In this document: positions 44,568-54,261 of the stretch, one piece after another
Layout: each line of letters begins with the position of its first letter
Numbering within the stretch: position 1 is the stretch's first letter
DNA from: Bog-113 sp965226755
GTDB lineage: Bacteria; Acidobacteriota; Terriglobia; Bryobacterales; Bryobacteraceae
DNA length: 64,000 nucleotides
Assembly (NCBI GenBank): GCA_965226755.1
Contig: CBDDDT010000003.1
Coordinates: forward strand, 1,736,001-1,800,000
Reading direction: 5' to 3'
Notes under the pieces: generated by a model
Databases searched by the model: none
Told to the model about the DNA's origin: nothing
What the model saw: only the letters and a program-made list of their open reading frames with translations
Made by a program: the position numbers and the translations under genes

Positions 44568-46925
44568 ATGATCTTGCGCTTGACCGTTCTCGCCTTGCTT
44601 CTTCTTTCTTCGGAACCGCTCGCGCGAGCCGCCGGCTCAAGCCTTACCGGGCATCTGACCGATCCGCAAGGGAAGCCTGTCGCCGGAGCCAAACTTCGGC
44701 TGACAAATGGCCACGACTCCATTGCTCTGGAGTCGGCCAGCGATCCCGGCGGCCGATTCGCTCTTTCGCCGCTCGCGGAGGGAGATTACCAACTCAGCGC
44801 TTCAGCCCCCGAATTTGTCGAAGTCAGAAAGACGTTTCACATTGCCGATGGCCAGGCGCTCACCGTCGATTTTCAGTTCTCCCGCCTCTCTTCGCGGACG
44901 GATTCGGTCAGCGTCACCGCGGACGTCAAGGACATTGACGTCCAATCGCCTGATCCAGCCGAGAAGGTTTTCGCCAGCGAGAACCTGCTGGATGCAAATC
45001 CGGGCCGTCCGGGCGCGCCCATTTCGATCCCCGGCTATCCGATCGAGACGGCGTCGAGCGGCATCAAAGCCCCTCAGTATTTCGCGCCGGGCGTTGCGGG
45101 CGACCACGGTGAGCCAATCGCGCAGTATCTCCAGGTCGGCGGCTACCTGCTGCCGAATAACCTGTCGGCGAACGCTCACGGCAACGGCTACGCCGATCCG
45201 AATATCTATATCGCGAGTGTGATTGAAAGCGTTGAGGTGGATGGAGGCGCGTTTAACGTGCGCGAGGGCAACCACGCGTTGAACCTCGGGACAACTTACG
45301 CCCTGCGCTCCCATCTCGACCCGTTCCTCACTCTAACGGGCGACCAGCGGGATATAACCGGTACCGGAGGCCTCAGCCCTTCCGAGCGTTCTTGGATCGC
45401 GGCGGAAGTCTCGTACGGAAACGGATTTCTGGACCGGCTGGAACACCGCAAGCAGATGAAGCTGAATGGCGGTGATGTTTTTCGTAAGGGCAACCACACC
45501 ATAACCTTGTTTGGAATCGGATACTATGGCTTTTCCTATGTGGCGGGACTGAGCCCCCTGCACGGCTTCAATTCCGTCGACGCCGCCAACGGCTGGACGC
45601 AGTACCCGGACACGATTGATCCCAGACAAAAGGACCAGACGCACACGGCGCTGATCGCGTTGAACGACGTTTGGAAGTTGGGCGAGAACCAGGAAATTCA
45701 GCTCTCCGGGTTCTTCCGCACTTATAACCTTTCCCTTTATTCCGACTTTGGGGACGGACTGATCCGGCAGAGCGAGTTCCGCACCGTTACTGGCGGCAGC
45801 GCGATCTACACGAAAAAGTTTTCAAAGCTTTTTACGCTGCTCGCCGGGACGGACTATGCGCGCGAGGCGCCGCGGCGCGACGATCTGGACCATTACGACT
45901 TCTACAACCCGGCCGACCCGGATTACTACGGACCTTTCACCAAGGTGGACGGAAACAATGTGACCATCGCGTCGATCACTCCCTACATCGCCGTCGAGGG
46001 CGAGCTCAGCAAGTATTTGCACTACTATCTCGGGTGGCGGCGCGACGAGATTAGCGTCGAGAACCAGGACCTCGTGACCCCGGCGAATTCCTCGAACACA
46101 TTGGTGGGTTTGAATTCGCCGAAAGCGACGATCACGTTTTTCCCGAAGGATTCCTGGTGGCTTCCTGAAGTCGCGCTGAGCTTTGGGAAGTCGTTCTTCA
46201 CCGAAGATCCTCGAACGGGATCGGCAATCCAGCAGACCTCTACCGGCGCGCCCGAGGTCGTCGATCCGGTGGAGACGGCGCGCTCCTATCAGCTGGTCGC
46301 CACCAAGCGCTTCCACAAGACGGAAGTGAAGTTGACCCTGGGACACGAAACGCAAACCGCCGAGTATGGCAAGATCGACCCGGACACCGGCTTGCAATTC
46401 GACCTGGGGCCGGGACGCATACGGTACTTAGCGGCCACGTTACGCCAGAACTTCAGCGACGGATCGTTCCAGGCGACCTTTGAGCAGGCCGACGCGCGCG
46501 ACCTGAACTCGGGCCAGGTGACGCCTGAAGCTCCGCGGCTGATCGGAGACTTTTCCTGGACATATCAAAAGCTGCCCTTTCATTTACAGGCGAAGGGTGA
46601 ATTCGAATACGTCGGGAGAAAGGTAATCGGAAATGGTTGCAACGAGAGCGACCCTGACTATCTCGCCTCTTACTGTCTCGGCATACCGAACAAGGAGTTC
46701 CGGCTCGCGGTCGCGCGGCCGTTTCTTCAGGGGAAGATCAATGTGGGCGTGAACATGATGATCGCCCGCGGCTACACGGGGCAGACCGTGGAGAACTTCG
46801 CTACGGACAATCAACCCGGATACACGGGCCCTTTACCGGTTCCCGAGAACCCGGTGGCGGAGGTCGTCGGAGTCCGCATACCGTCGTACGCGAGCGTAAG
46901 CTTCACCTACAAGTTTGGGCGCTAA
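44568..46925 (+). CDS. TonB-dependent receptor-like protein with carboxypeptidase-regulatory N-terminal domain
   Basis: A 785-residue outer-membrane receptor. Signal peptide (MILRLTVLALLLLSSEPLARA), then a CarboxypepD-regulatory-like beta sandwich (SLTGHLTDPQGKPVAGAKLR) over about 100 residues, a plug domain (SIPGYPIETASSGIKAPQYF-type segment and LQVGGYLLPNNLSANAH) and a 22-strand-type barrel ending ASVSFTYKFGR. The size and order match acidobacterial TonB receptors of the Oar/carboxypeptidase-like group. Its ligand is unknown. It starts 15 bases after the operator-like repeats, has no obvious ribosome site, and is divergent from the orphan permease. Confidence 0.9.
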   Translation: MILRLTVLALLLLSSEPLARAAGSSLTGHLTDPQGKPVAGAKLRLTNGHDSIALESASDPGGRFALSPLAEGDYQLSASAPEFVEVRKTFHIADGQALTVDFQFSRLSSRTDSVSVTADVKDIDVQSPDPAEKVFASENLLDANPGRPGAPISIPGYPIETASSGIKAPQYFAPGVAGDHGEPIAQYLQVGGYLLPNNLSANAHGNGYADPNIYIASVIESVEVDGGAFNVREGNHALNLGTTYALRSHLDPFLTLTGDQRDITGTGGLSPSERSWIAAEVSYGNGFLDRLEHRKQMKLNGGDVFRKGNHTITLFGIGYYGFSYVAGLSPLHGFNSVDAANGWTQYPDTIDPRQKDQTHTALIALNDVWKLGENQEIQLSGFFRTYNLSLYSDFGDGLIRQSEFRTVTGGSAIYTKKFSKLFTLLAGTDYAREAPRRDDLDHYDFYNPADPDYYGPFTKVDGNNVTIASITPYIAVEGELSKYLHYYLGWRRDEISVENQDLVTPANSSNTLVGLNSPKATITFFPKDSWWLPEVALSFGKSFFTEDPRTGSAIQQTSTGAPEVVDPVETARSYQLVATKRFHKTEVKLTLGHETQTAEYGKIDPDTGLQFDLGPGRIRYLAATLRQNFSDGSFQATFEQADARDLNSGQVTPEAPRLIGDFSWTYQKLPFHLQAKGEFEYVGRKVIGNGCNESDPDYLASYCLGIPNKEFRLAVARPFLQGKINVGVNMMIARGYTGQTVENFATDNQPGYTGPLPVPENPVAEVVGVRIPSYASVSFTYKFGR

Positions 46926-46937
46926 TGGAGCGCGCAG

Positions 46938-47501
46938 CTATAAGCGTGCAATAGCCTTAGCGGCGATCGCCTTGGCGCGCGCGAGAGCGTCAGCTTCATC
47001 GGGGATGCCGCTGATGATGACGACCAGCATCACGGATCTCCCTTGAATCACCGTCAGCTCGCCCTTGTACTTGCCCAGTATGGAGGTGCTGCCCCAGACC
47101 GCGGCGCTTCCGATTCCCGCGACGTTATGTACGCTGCTGAAGCCTGCCGACTTAAGATTCTGAGCGATGCCCTCGGCGCTCCCGGTGAGGTCCGTGGCGC
47201 TGTAATGCACCGCAACCGAGACGGACTTACCCTTGAGGGCGCTGCCGACCGTGGAGCGGTATCGGCAAGTGCTGCCATCGCCCGCGCCGAACGATCGGTT
47301 TTCTGCCTTAGCATCGCCCACCGGTTCCCCAATGGCGGCCTGGGCATCGGCGGAAGTGATCAGGCTGCAGGCATCTTTGGCGGCTGCGCGCGCGGCGACA
47401 GGAAGCAGAATGAGCGCGAGCGTTAACGACAGAGCGGATACATGTGCCCTTCGGCTCTGAAGACTTCTAATGGATCGTGATCGCGTTGGCGTTTTTGGCA
47501 T
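46938..47501 (-). CDS. Exported protein, DUF3558-like
   Basis: A 187-residue product with an Arg-rich start and a signal segment (VSALSLTLALILLPVAARAA). The mature domain begins KDACSLITSADAQAAIGEPV and includes a second Cys in GSTCRYRS, then VHYSATDLTGSAEGIAQNL, IGSAAVWGSTSILG and LTVIQGRSVMLVVIISGI. The order of motifs (C-x-LIT-x-x-x-A, then CxY) resembles DUF3558 and related periplasmic proteins. The two Cys residues probably form a disulfide. Function unknown. It is convergent with the receptor gene and divergent from the membrane protein at 47588. Confidence 0.75.
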   Translation of the reverse strand: MPKTPTRSRSIRSLQSRRAHVSALSLTLALILLPVAARAAAKDACSLITSADAQAAIGEPVGDAKAENRSFGAGDGSTCRYRSTVGSALKGKSVSVAVHYSATDLTGSAEGIAQNLKSAGFSSVHNVAGIGSAAVWGSTSILGKYKGELTVIQGRSVMLVVIISGIPDEADALARAKAIAAKAIARL

Positions 47502-47546
47502 AAGACAACCTTCGCAAACCCGCGTCGATTGCGCTAGTCAATCGGT

Positions 47547-47576
47547 TTGTCCTATCAACGTGAACTGGTTTATGAT
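47547..47576 (+). promoter_or_regulatory. Sigma-70-type promoter of the membrane protein/regulator pair
   Basis: TTGTCC and TATGAT separated by 18 bases. The expected transcription start is about 5 bases before the ATG at 47588, and no Shine-Dalgarno sequence lies in between, so the message is leaderless or nearly so. Confidence 0.45.
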
Positions 47577-47587
47577 ATAAACTCAAC

Positions 47588-48250
47588 ATGAGCTTCCGCT
47601 TCTCGCATGCGAACGTCCCGCCTGACGAGCGCGTCGCCTTCCTGCTCAACCAGCGCGCCGATCTGCGGGACTGGGCTGCGATTCCGCTGTATGCCGGCTT
47701 CGCCACAGCGCCGCTTTATGACCACCTTCCGGGTATCCAGCAGGCTGGCATCATTATCGCGTTGATAGCCGGGACCGCACTTTGGCAGCGCTTTTTCCGC
47801 CGGTGGATTGAAAGGCGCGTAGGTGTCTTCCGCGAGCGCCCCGCGCTTCCGAAACGTCCCAAGCACGCCTTCCTGCGCGAAGCAAAGATCTGGGGCGCGG
47901 TGCTGGTTCTAACGGCTCTGATAATTTACGTCCGCCGCGATGCGCCGCATTATCCCCCGCATGGCTGGATGGAACGTACCGTTGGGATATGGTTGGTCGG
48001 CGCCGTGATCGTATGTCTCCGGCGCTTCGCTGAAAAGACGAACCTTCCCCAGAGGCGGCTCTGGAACGGCGTCGCGGCGGCCGTGCTGATGTTCGGCTGG
48101 AGCTTTGAGGCCACATCGCCCGTTTCTTACGCGGCGCTGCTGGTCCTCCTGGGTTCTGTGTATCTTGCGCTGGCCCTGCTTGACTTGATCCTGCTGCTGA
48201 ATCTGGCCGCGACAGCGCGCTCCCGCGATGGGCAGGAAGCGCATGCCTGA
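47588..48250 (+). CDS. Membrane protein of unknown function, paired with a winged-helix regulator
   Basis: A 220-residue integral membrane protein. A polar N-terminus (SFRFSHANVPPDERVAFLLN) precedes about five or six hydrophobic segments. They include IIIALIAGTALWQRFF, AVLVLTALIIYV, WLVGAVIVCLRRF, NGVAAAVLMFGWSFEA and YAALLVLLGSVYLALALLDL. The next gene encodes a DNA-binding regulator and overlaps it by 8 bases. Such regulator/membrane pairs are common in Acidobacteria. No family name recognised. Confidence 0.75.
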   Translation: MSFRFSHANVPPDERVAFLLNQRADLRDWAAIPLYAGFATAPLYDHLPGIQQAGIIIALIAGTALWQRFFRRWIERRVGVFRERPALPKRPKHAFLREAKIWGAVLVLTALIIYVRRDAPHYPPHGWMERTVGIWLVGAVIVCLRRFAEKTNLPQRRLWNGVAAAVLMFGWSFEATSPVSYAALLVLLGSVYLALALLDLILLLNLAATARSRDGQEAHA

Positions 48251-48644
48251 AAGCGACCGGAAGAACGATTCGATGCAATCCGCTCTTGCCGGCCTGAATC
48301 GAACCATTCATGAACCGGCCCGTCTAGCCATCCTCACCGTGCTTGCCGCCTGCGAAGCGGCGGACTTCGTTTTTCTCCAAACCGCCACCGGTCTTTCGAA
48401 GGGCAATCTGTCCGTGCAACTCACTCGACTGGAAGAGGCCGCGTTGATAATCATCGAGAAAACCATCGAGCACAAGCGAAACCTCACGATGGCCGCTCTC
48501 ACCACGGGAGGCCGCGGAGAACTCGCCCGATATTGGGTGCAAATGGAAAACATCCGCGCCCACGCGGACGTTCCCGCAAAGCCCGATAAGATCAAAAAAC
48601 GCAGAGAAGCCCCCGGAGGCCTCTCGATTCTGCCGGTTGCATAG
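48243..48644 (+). CDS. Winged-helix transcriptional regulator
   Basis: A 133-residue regulator of the winged-helix (ArsR/MarR-like) class. LNRTIHEPARLAILTVLAAC opens the DNA-binding domain, FLQTATGLSKGNLSVQLTRL is the recognition helix region, and EEAALIIIEKTIEHKRNLTM forms the wing. The tail GELARYWVQMENIRAHA is probably a dimerisation helix. I used the ATG at 48243 (MPESDRKN) with AGGA upstream. It probably controls its own operon with the membrane protein. No Cys-rich metal site is present. Confidence 0.85.
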   Translation: MPESDRKNDSMQSALAGLNRTIHEPARLAILTVLAACEAADFVFLQTATGLSKGNLSVQLTRLEEAALIIIEKTIEHKRNLTMAALTTGGRGELARYWVQMENIRAHADVPAKPDKIKKRREAPGGLSILPVA

Positions 48645-48694
48645 CGTTGTATTTGTGTACCATTGAATCCAGCCTTCCGGAACAGGGGATTCTT

Positions 48695-49390
48695 ATGGGC
48701 CTTCGCGCCATTACTAGGTTCGTGCAAACGGTTTTGCTTACTGCCGGGTTTCTCTGTGCGCAGACCACCGCGGAGCCATCCGCGACTGTCGCGGTCAGTT
48801 CCAACATGGACATCTACCGGTCCGCCGGATTCGACAGCTTCAGCAATGGAGTCGCCCCTTTTCCTTACAGCTTTCCCGCTCGCCCCGGTCAGGTATTGAA
48901 GTTTTTGAGCATCATAGGCACTTGGACGTGCAATGACCCGGAGAATCCGCCTTACGGTGCGGACGGCACATCAGACCCGCAAGGTTCTTGCTATCCCCGA
49001 GCCAACATCATTCCGACCGGGACGTTCTCCGGCTACGACAACACGGATTATCAGGGCGCGATGGTGGGTATGTTTCTGGAGGACACGCTGCCGGCTTCAT
49101 CCCCGCCTGCTTTGCGCTTCTATGTGAAGGATGCTTCACAGGGCGGCATCCAAACCGACTTCAAGATTCTCTCACCCTTGATAGGACAGGTGTTCTTTAT
49201 TGGCGATGGCCTTACCGGGACCGCAAGCGGCGATCGCCAGATCTTTGCCGTTCCGCCCACAGCCACCCACCTTTACCTTGGTTACGTGGATACACCAGAT
49301 ACTCACGGATTTTCCCCGCCGGCTGCCTATACTGACAACGGCGGCGGAATGAGCGTCACCTTTCAGATCTCAGAGGGACTACAACGATGA
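48695..49390 (+). CDS. Secreted protein of unknown function
   Basis: A 231-residue product from the ATG at 48695 with AGGGG 8 bases upstream. Signal peptide: GLRAITRFVQTVLLTAGFLC, then AQTTAEPSA. The mature domain is beta-rich with a disulfide-like pair (WTCNDPENPPYGADG and QGSCYPRAN), GDGLTGTASGDRQIFAVP and the ending GGMSVTFQI. It contains ATHLYLGYVDTPD, a motif that resembles PEP-CTERM-type or LEVG-like extracellular domains. It is coupled by ATGA to the next secreted gene. Confidence 0.75.
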   Translation: MGLRAITRFVQTVLLTAGFLCAQTTAEPSATVAVSSNMDIYRSAGFDSFSNGVAPFPYSFPARPGQVLKFLSIIGTWTCNDPENPPYGADGTSDPQGSCYPRANIIPTGTFSGYDNTDYQGAMVGMFLEDTLPASSPPALRFYVKDASQGGIQTDFKILSPLIGQVFFIGDGLTGTASGDRQIFAVPPTATHLYLGYVDTPDTHGFSPPAAYTDNGGGMSVTFQISEGLQR

Positions 49391-50040
49391 AATATTTGAG
49401 CCTTTTCTTGGGAATCACGGCACTATGCGCGGCGCAAACGCCTTCCCCTGCCGCCCATGTCACCGCCCAGGGATCACGAGAAATCTATCGATCGGTCACG
49501 GACCTGGACGCCGGGCTGGTTGTCATTTACACCGGCGGCTTCTTCCCTAACGGAACCGTACCGTCTAACTTCCGCTTCCTTTTCGATACAACATACGGGG
49601 GGAACACGACCGGATATCTCACGCCGCTGTTCCTGGAGGCGTCGATTGTGGGCTCGTACACTGTTTATACGGTGGTCGGCATCGGCGAAGGTTTCAACGT
49701 GAGCCTCAGCGCGGCGGCGCAAACCATCCCGTTCCGCATTGTCGAGGGAACGAAAGCGGCTTACAACAGAAAATTCACCTTCGGGTACGTCAATGCCCTT
49801 GTCGGCCTGGACGGCATCCCGTTCGCGACCAGCCCGGGTGTCACGGACTTCCAGTTTCCCGCCGAAGCCGGACGCGGAGTCGGGGGTCGCCTCACTTCAA
49901 ATACATGGTCCGCGACAAATTTTGAGCCGCTCATCGCCGTCAGTTTAGGAGCGACGTTCGGCCCTGCCGGTTCAAACGCCGACTACACGTTCTTCGAGCC
50001 GGACCGCACCTACTCCGCCGAGGCGCTCGGAGCATTTTGA
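49387..50040 (+). CDS. Secreted protein of unknown function, coupled to the preceding gene
   Basis: A 217-residue exported protein: MKYLSLFLGITALCAAQTPS, then a beta-rich domain with DLDAGLVVIYTGGFFPNG, SLSAAAQTIPFRIVEGTKAA and FTFGYVNALVGLDG. Its start overlaps the upstream stop by 4 bases. No family recognised; the pair probably acts together outside the cytoplasm. Confidence 0.75.
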   Translation: MKYLSLFLGITALCAAQTPSPAAHVTAQGSREIYRSVTDLDAGLVVIYTGGFFPNGTVPSNFRFLFDTTYGGNTTGYLTPLFLEASIVGSYTVYTVVGIGEGFNVSLSAAAQTIPFRIVEGTKAAYNRKFTFGYVNALVGLDGIPFATSPGVTDFQFPAEAGRGVGGRLTSNTWSATNFEPLIAVSLGATFGPAGSNADYTFFEPDRTYSAEALGAF

Positions 50041-50092
50041 GCGCGAGACAATGAGGTTGAACAACTCGCCCGAGGTTGGTACCGTATAGACC

Positions 50093-51721
50093 TTGGAACG
50101 CAGCATCTATAAACTCGACGAATCGCGGCTGCAGTCGCTCCTGGAATCCGCCAAACTGCTGAGTTCGTCTCTGGCGCTTGACGATCTGCTGGCGCACTTG
50201 CTTCGCACCGTGATGGGCCGTTTGCTCGTCTCGAAGGCGGTCGTCGCCGTCGATCTGGACGGCAGCATGCGAGTGGCGCTGGCGCGTGGCTTGCCCACGC
50301 TTGCAAAGGGAGCGTTGTTCACCGAGGAGCTTGGACGAGCGGCCAAGCTTGAGCAGTTTTTCCCTATTTCGCATGCTGATGAGACGATCGGCATGGTCGC
50401 CTTCGGGCCGCCCGCGCGCGGATTTCTGGAGGCGGAGGAGGAAGACTTCGTGGACGCGCTGCTTGGTCTGGCGGCCAGTTCCATAGCCAACGCCCAAGCG
50501 CACGAGGCGACCGTGCGAAGCAACGAAAGGCTCGCCCAAAAAGTCCAGGAGCTGCGCGCCCTCATCGACTTGGTGCGGGGTTTATCCGCGTCGCTGGAGC
50601 CGGAAGACATCGCGACGATGCTGACGCTGACCCTCGCGGGTCGGTGGATCATCTCTAAGCATGGGCTGGTTGCCTGGAAGGCCGGACACCCCGAGATCCT
50701 TCGGCAAAAGGGACTCGATCTGAGTTTCTTTATCTCTGAGAAAGAGCGTTGGGCTGAATTGGCCGAGCCGATTCTAGCCGGTGGCGATTCGCGCCTGCCC
50801 CCGGGATCGTTAGTCATCCCTTTGCGGAGTTCGGCGGAAACATTCGGCGTAGTCGTTTGCGGTCCGCGGCTGAACAAACAACCTTACACGGATGCGGACA
50901 CGGAGTTCGCGGCAGGCCTCGCCGCCCAGGCGGCGGTCTCCTTCGATAACGCCTGGCACTTTCAGGACACGCTGGTGCGGCAACAAATGGAGAAGGAGGT
51001 TGCCTTGGCGGCCAGCATCCAACGCGATCTTTTTCCGTCCGTGTTGCCTCGATTGAGCGGCTGCGATATCGCGGCGCGGAACCGCCAGGCGAAAATGGTC
51101 GGCGGCGATTATTACGACGTGCTTCCAGTTCAAGGAAGCGGTCCCGATTTGCCGCACTTGCTCTGTGTGGTGGATATCTCGGGCAAGGGCATCTTCGCGG
51201 CGCTCCTGATGAGCAACATACAGGCCACCTTGCGGGCGCTGTTAAATCGTGACCAGACCCTCTCGGAAGTCGCGGGACAGGCCAACCAGCTGCTGCATGC
51301 GACCACCCCGTCCAACCGCTACGCCACCGCATTCCTGGCTCAATATCATCCCGTCACCGGAGCTTGCGAGTGGGTCAATTGCGGACATAACGACGGAATC
51401 GTCTTGCGGAAGACAGGCGAGGTCGAACTGATGGCTTGCAGCGGCATTGCGTTGGGATTGTTTCCGCGAATCGCCTATGCCGAGCAGACATTTGAATTGC
51501 GCGAAGGCGACCTGCTGGCGATCTATTCGGACGGCGTCACCGAGGCAAACGACATCTCCGAGCAGGAGTTTAGTATCGAACGCTTGATTGCCGTATTGCA
51601 GGCTCAGCGAGAGCGGCCGGCCAATGAGATTGTGGACGCTGTCTTCGAAGATATCGATGCGTTTGTGGGAGCGGCGCCCCAGTTCGACGACATCACGCTG
51701 ATGGTGATGAAGCGCCTATGA
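50093..51721 (+). CDS. PP2C (SpoIIE/RsbU) phosphatase with GAF-like sensor region, first of three
   Basis: A 542-residue protein. Two GAF-like segments occupy roughly residues 1-290, with a coiled coil NERLAQKVQELRALIDLVRG between them. The signalling helix QMEKEVALAASIQRDLFPSV and a PP2C domain follow. Metal and catalytic motifs are intact: VGGDYYDVL, CVVDISGKGIFAALLMSN, NCGHNDGIV, YSDGVTEAND and FDDITLMVM. It would dephosphorylate the STAS protein encoded downstream. The start is a TTG at 50093, the only in-frame choice after a TAG three bases earlier. The ATGA overlap with the next gene indicates coupling. The signal sensed is unknown. Confidence 0.9.
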   Translation: MERSIYKLDESRLQSLLESAKLLSSSLALDDLLAHLLRTVMGRLLVSKAVVAVDLDGSMRVALARGLPTLAKGALFTEELGRAAKLEQFFPISHADETIGMVAFGPPARGFLEAEEEDFVDALLGLAASSIANAQAHEATVRSNERLAQKVQELRALIDLVRGLSASLEPEDIATMLTLTLAGRWIISKHGLVAWKAGHPEILRQKGLDLSFFISEKERWAELAEPILAGGDSRLPPGSLVIPLRSSAETFGVVVCGPRLNKQPYTDADTEFAAGLAAQAAVSFDNAWHFQDTLVRQQMEKEVALAASIQRDLFPSVLPRLSGCDIAARNRQAKMVGGDYYDVLPVQGSGPDLPHLLCVVDISGKGIFAALLMSNIQATLRALLNRDQTLSEVAGQANQLLHATTPSNRYATAFLAQYHPVTGACEWVNCGHNDGIVLRKTGEVELMACSGIALGLFPRIAYAEQTFELREGDLLAIYSDGVTEANDISEQEFSIERLIAVLQAQRERPANEIVDAVFEDIDAFVGAAPQFDDITLMVMKRL

Positions 51722-54261
51722 ACACGACGTGGCTGGAAGAGCTGTTGCCGGAGGCGATGATATCGCCGCGCAATCGGATCTGGTGGGTTGCGTTTTTTGC
51801 GCTCTTTCCTCTCGCCTATGCCGGCGGCATCCTGCTCGACATGGCGCAGGAGAGACCAGCGCGCATCGCCGGTGCGGAAAACCGCGCCGCCGCCATTCGC
51901 ACGGCGGAACAGTTCGCCGCTTCCAAGGGGTTCGCTTTGGCGAACTGGCATCGGTTTGCGATCGTTGAGACGCGCGACAATCTGGCGGCGTTCTACAACA
52001 GCAAGGAAACGCCGAACCTGGCTGCTGTCAACGGGCTCGCGCCCGCGCACGAGGTCCAGGTTCTGTTTCGTTCGCCCGACCAAAGCCACGAATTTCGCGT
52101 TTACCTTACTTTGACTGGCCAGGTGACGGGCTACGACTTTGGCAAGTCAACCGAGCGCAGTGCGAGGTTCGGCAGCGATGTCGGAGCGGTCCGCGTTGAA
52201 ACGGACAGGACCAGCGATTCCGACGATACGAACGCCGCCAGTCAAAGCGTCAGAACGCCAGGCGAGCAAGCGGCGGAAAGCATAGCGCGTCGCGTGCTGA
52301 TGGAAAACCCGGTGCTGAGTAAAGTCGTGCTGCTCGGCCCCGCCAAGATAACTCAAAACTCGGAAGATCCGTCGCGTTATGAAGTGGTGTGGGACGAACA
52401 CCCGGCGGACCTTCGGGGCCTGACGTTCCATATCACAGCGTCGGTGCGCGACTCCCAAGTGGTCGCGCAGCATATCGAGACCAACGTCGACAAGCAACAT
52501 TCGGTTGAGAAGCCCAAGTTAGAAATCTTCTTCGGCGTCGTGTACGGATTCTTCCTCGCGTTCGGCGCCTTCTATGCAATGTACCGGTATGTCAAGCGAA
52601 CTCTGCAAAAAGAGGTCTCCCATGCACGAACGCTGGTCGTGGCGGGGCTGTTTGCGATTTGTTTCGGCTCGCTTGCCTACTCGCTCGGGATCGATCAGAT
52701 CGCGACCCGGGTCAGCGGCATCACGTTTGTAAAAATTCAGATCGCCATATATGTTTCCGTGGGAATCACCTTCGCCATCATGGGCCTGCTCGTCGGTATC
52801 GGCTATGGGAGCGGCGAAGGTGAGTTGCGCGAGGCTTATCCGGGCAAACTGACGTCGCTTGACGCGCTGCTTTCCGGCCGGATTTTTTCACGCGACGTGG
52901 CGTCTTCATTCCTGTTTGGAGCGGCGGCGGCGGGATGGTTGATGTTCAGCCAGCATGCGCTTACCTGGTTCTTGAAGAGCGACGTTGCCGCATCTCAAAG
53001 CCACGCGCTGACCTATACATTCGCTCGTTATCCCTGGTTGACGCTTGTTGTGGGACGGCAATATGATTCACTTCTGATCGCGGTCGCCGGCTTGCTCCTC
53101 CCGGCATCGTTCCTTTCGCGCCGCGCGGGCCGCCGGCAGCGGCGTTTACTGTGGTTGGTGCTTTTCGCGCTCTTGTCAGTCTCGGGCGATACAGCGCGGT
53201 ATCCCACGCTGGCCCTGGCTCTCCCGTCGATGGTCTTTCTCGCGAGCGCGCTGCTGCTGCCGTTTTTTGCGTTCGACTTACTGGCGGCGATGATCAGTCT
53301 ATCGGCGCTGGCATTCGCGAATGAAACGATAAGGCTGGCCGAAGTGGTCCCGTCCTGGACGCCATTTGCATTTAGCCTGGCTGCGCTGACTGCCGGGATG
53401 CTGGTGCTGGCTGCCTATCTCGCGTTTCGGGGAGTACGAGTGCGCGAAGAAGACGTGCGTCCCCGCTATGCCAAAAATCTGGCTGAAAGAATGGCCATGC
53501 AGGCTGAGATACTGGCCGCGCGCGAAGCCCAACTGCGCTTGCTGCCGCAAGCGGCCCCGGAACTCCACGGCGTCCAATTAGCGGCCTGCTGTCTCCCTGC
53601 CAGAGGCGTCGGCGGCGACTTTTACGACTTCTTCCGGCTCGATGCAAATCGGTTAGGTATCTTTGTGGCGCAAGGCGGAGACGAAGGCCTGGCTTCAGCT
53701 CTCTGCATCGCGCTGGCTAAGGGACTGTTGATGCATGTCTCGCAACAATCGTACTCGCCGACGCAAATCATCGAAGGATTAGTTGAAAGTATCGCGGAAC
53801 TTCTGCAGCGTGGAAGCGGCACGGGCATCAGCTATGCCTATGGCGTGATGGATACGCGTCTCAACGTGCTCAGCTATGCGCGAATCGGGACTTCGCCGCG
53901 GCTCCTCATCTTCCGCGACGGCAGCCTGATTAATTCTTCGCACTTTGAGCGCGAGGTAAGCAAACCGGGAACTTTGACCAATTCCACTCCAATGTACAAG
54001 GGTTCGGCGCAGGCCCATCCGGGAGATTTCCTGATGTTTGTGACCGATGGTTTGATGTCTCTGAGGGGCCGGCGTTTTGGAAAGCGTGAGCACGAGTGGC
54101 TTCCGGGCCTCATTCACGAGATGGAAAAGACCGAGGAACCTTTGCAGGCATCGCTGGCGACGACACTCGCGAAATTTCAGAAGCATGCGCCGGACGATCT
54201 TACCGCCGTCGTGATCCGGATTGCCTCTATCGAAGCGGTGCGGCAGGAGGTGGTTGCCTGA
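51718..54261 (+). CDS. Multi-pass membrane PP2C-like protein with degenerate catalytic site, second of three
   Basis: An 847-residue protein with one N-terminal membrane helix (WWVAFFALFPLAYAGGILLD), a periplasmic region of about 230 residues, about nine further helices (270-580) and a C-terminal PP2C/SpoIIE domain. The first motif is kept (VGGDFYDFFRL). The second motif, usually VADVSGKG, reads VAQGGDEG, so its metal-binding Asp is missing. The SDG-x-TEA motif reads TDGLMSL. DDLTAVVIR is kept. It may be weak or inactive as a phosphatase and act as a regulator. ATGA and CTGA overlaps join it to its neighbours. Confidence 0.88.
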   Translation: MNTTWLEELLPEAMISPRNRIWWVAFFALFPLAYAGGILLDMAQERPARIAGAENRAAAIRTAEQFAASKGFALANWHRFAIVETRDNLAAFYNSKETPNLAAVNGLAPAHEVQVLFRSPDQSHEFRVYLTLTGQVTGYDFGKSTERSARFGSDVGAVRVETDRTSDSDDTNAASQSVRTPGEQAAESIARRVLMENPVLSKVVLLGPAKITQNSEDPSRYEVVWDEHPADLRGLTFHITASVRDSQVVAQHIETNVDKQHSVEKPKLEIFFGVVYGFFLAFGAFYAMYRYVKRTLQKEVSHARTLVVAGLFAICFGSLAYSLGIDQIATRVSGITFVKIQIAIYVSVGITFAIMGLLVGIGYGSGEGELREAYPGKLTSLDALLSGRIFSRDVASSFLFGAAAAGWLMFSQHALTWFLKSDVAASQSHALTYTFARYPWLTLVVGRQYDSLLIAVAGLLLPASFLSRRAGRRQRRLLWLVLFALLSVSGDTARYPTLALALPSMVFLASALLLPFFAFDLLAAMISLSALAFANETIRLAEVVPSWTPFAFSLAALTAGMLVLAAYLAFRGVRVREEDVRPRYAKNLAERMAMQAEILAAREAQLRLLPQAAPELHGVQLAACCLPARGVGGDFYDFFRLDANRLGIFVAQGGDEGLASALCIALAKGLLMHVSQQSYSPTQIIEGLVESIAELLQRGSGTGISYAYGVMDTRLNVLSYARIGTSPRLLIFRDGSLINSSHFEREVSKPGTLTNSTPMYKGSAQAHPGDFLMFVTDGLMSLRGRRFGKREHEWLPGLIHEMEKTEEPLQASLATTLAKFQKHAPDDLTAVVIRIASIEAVRQEVVA

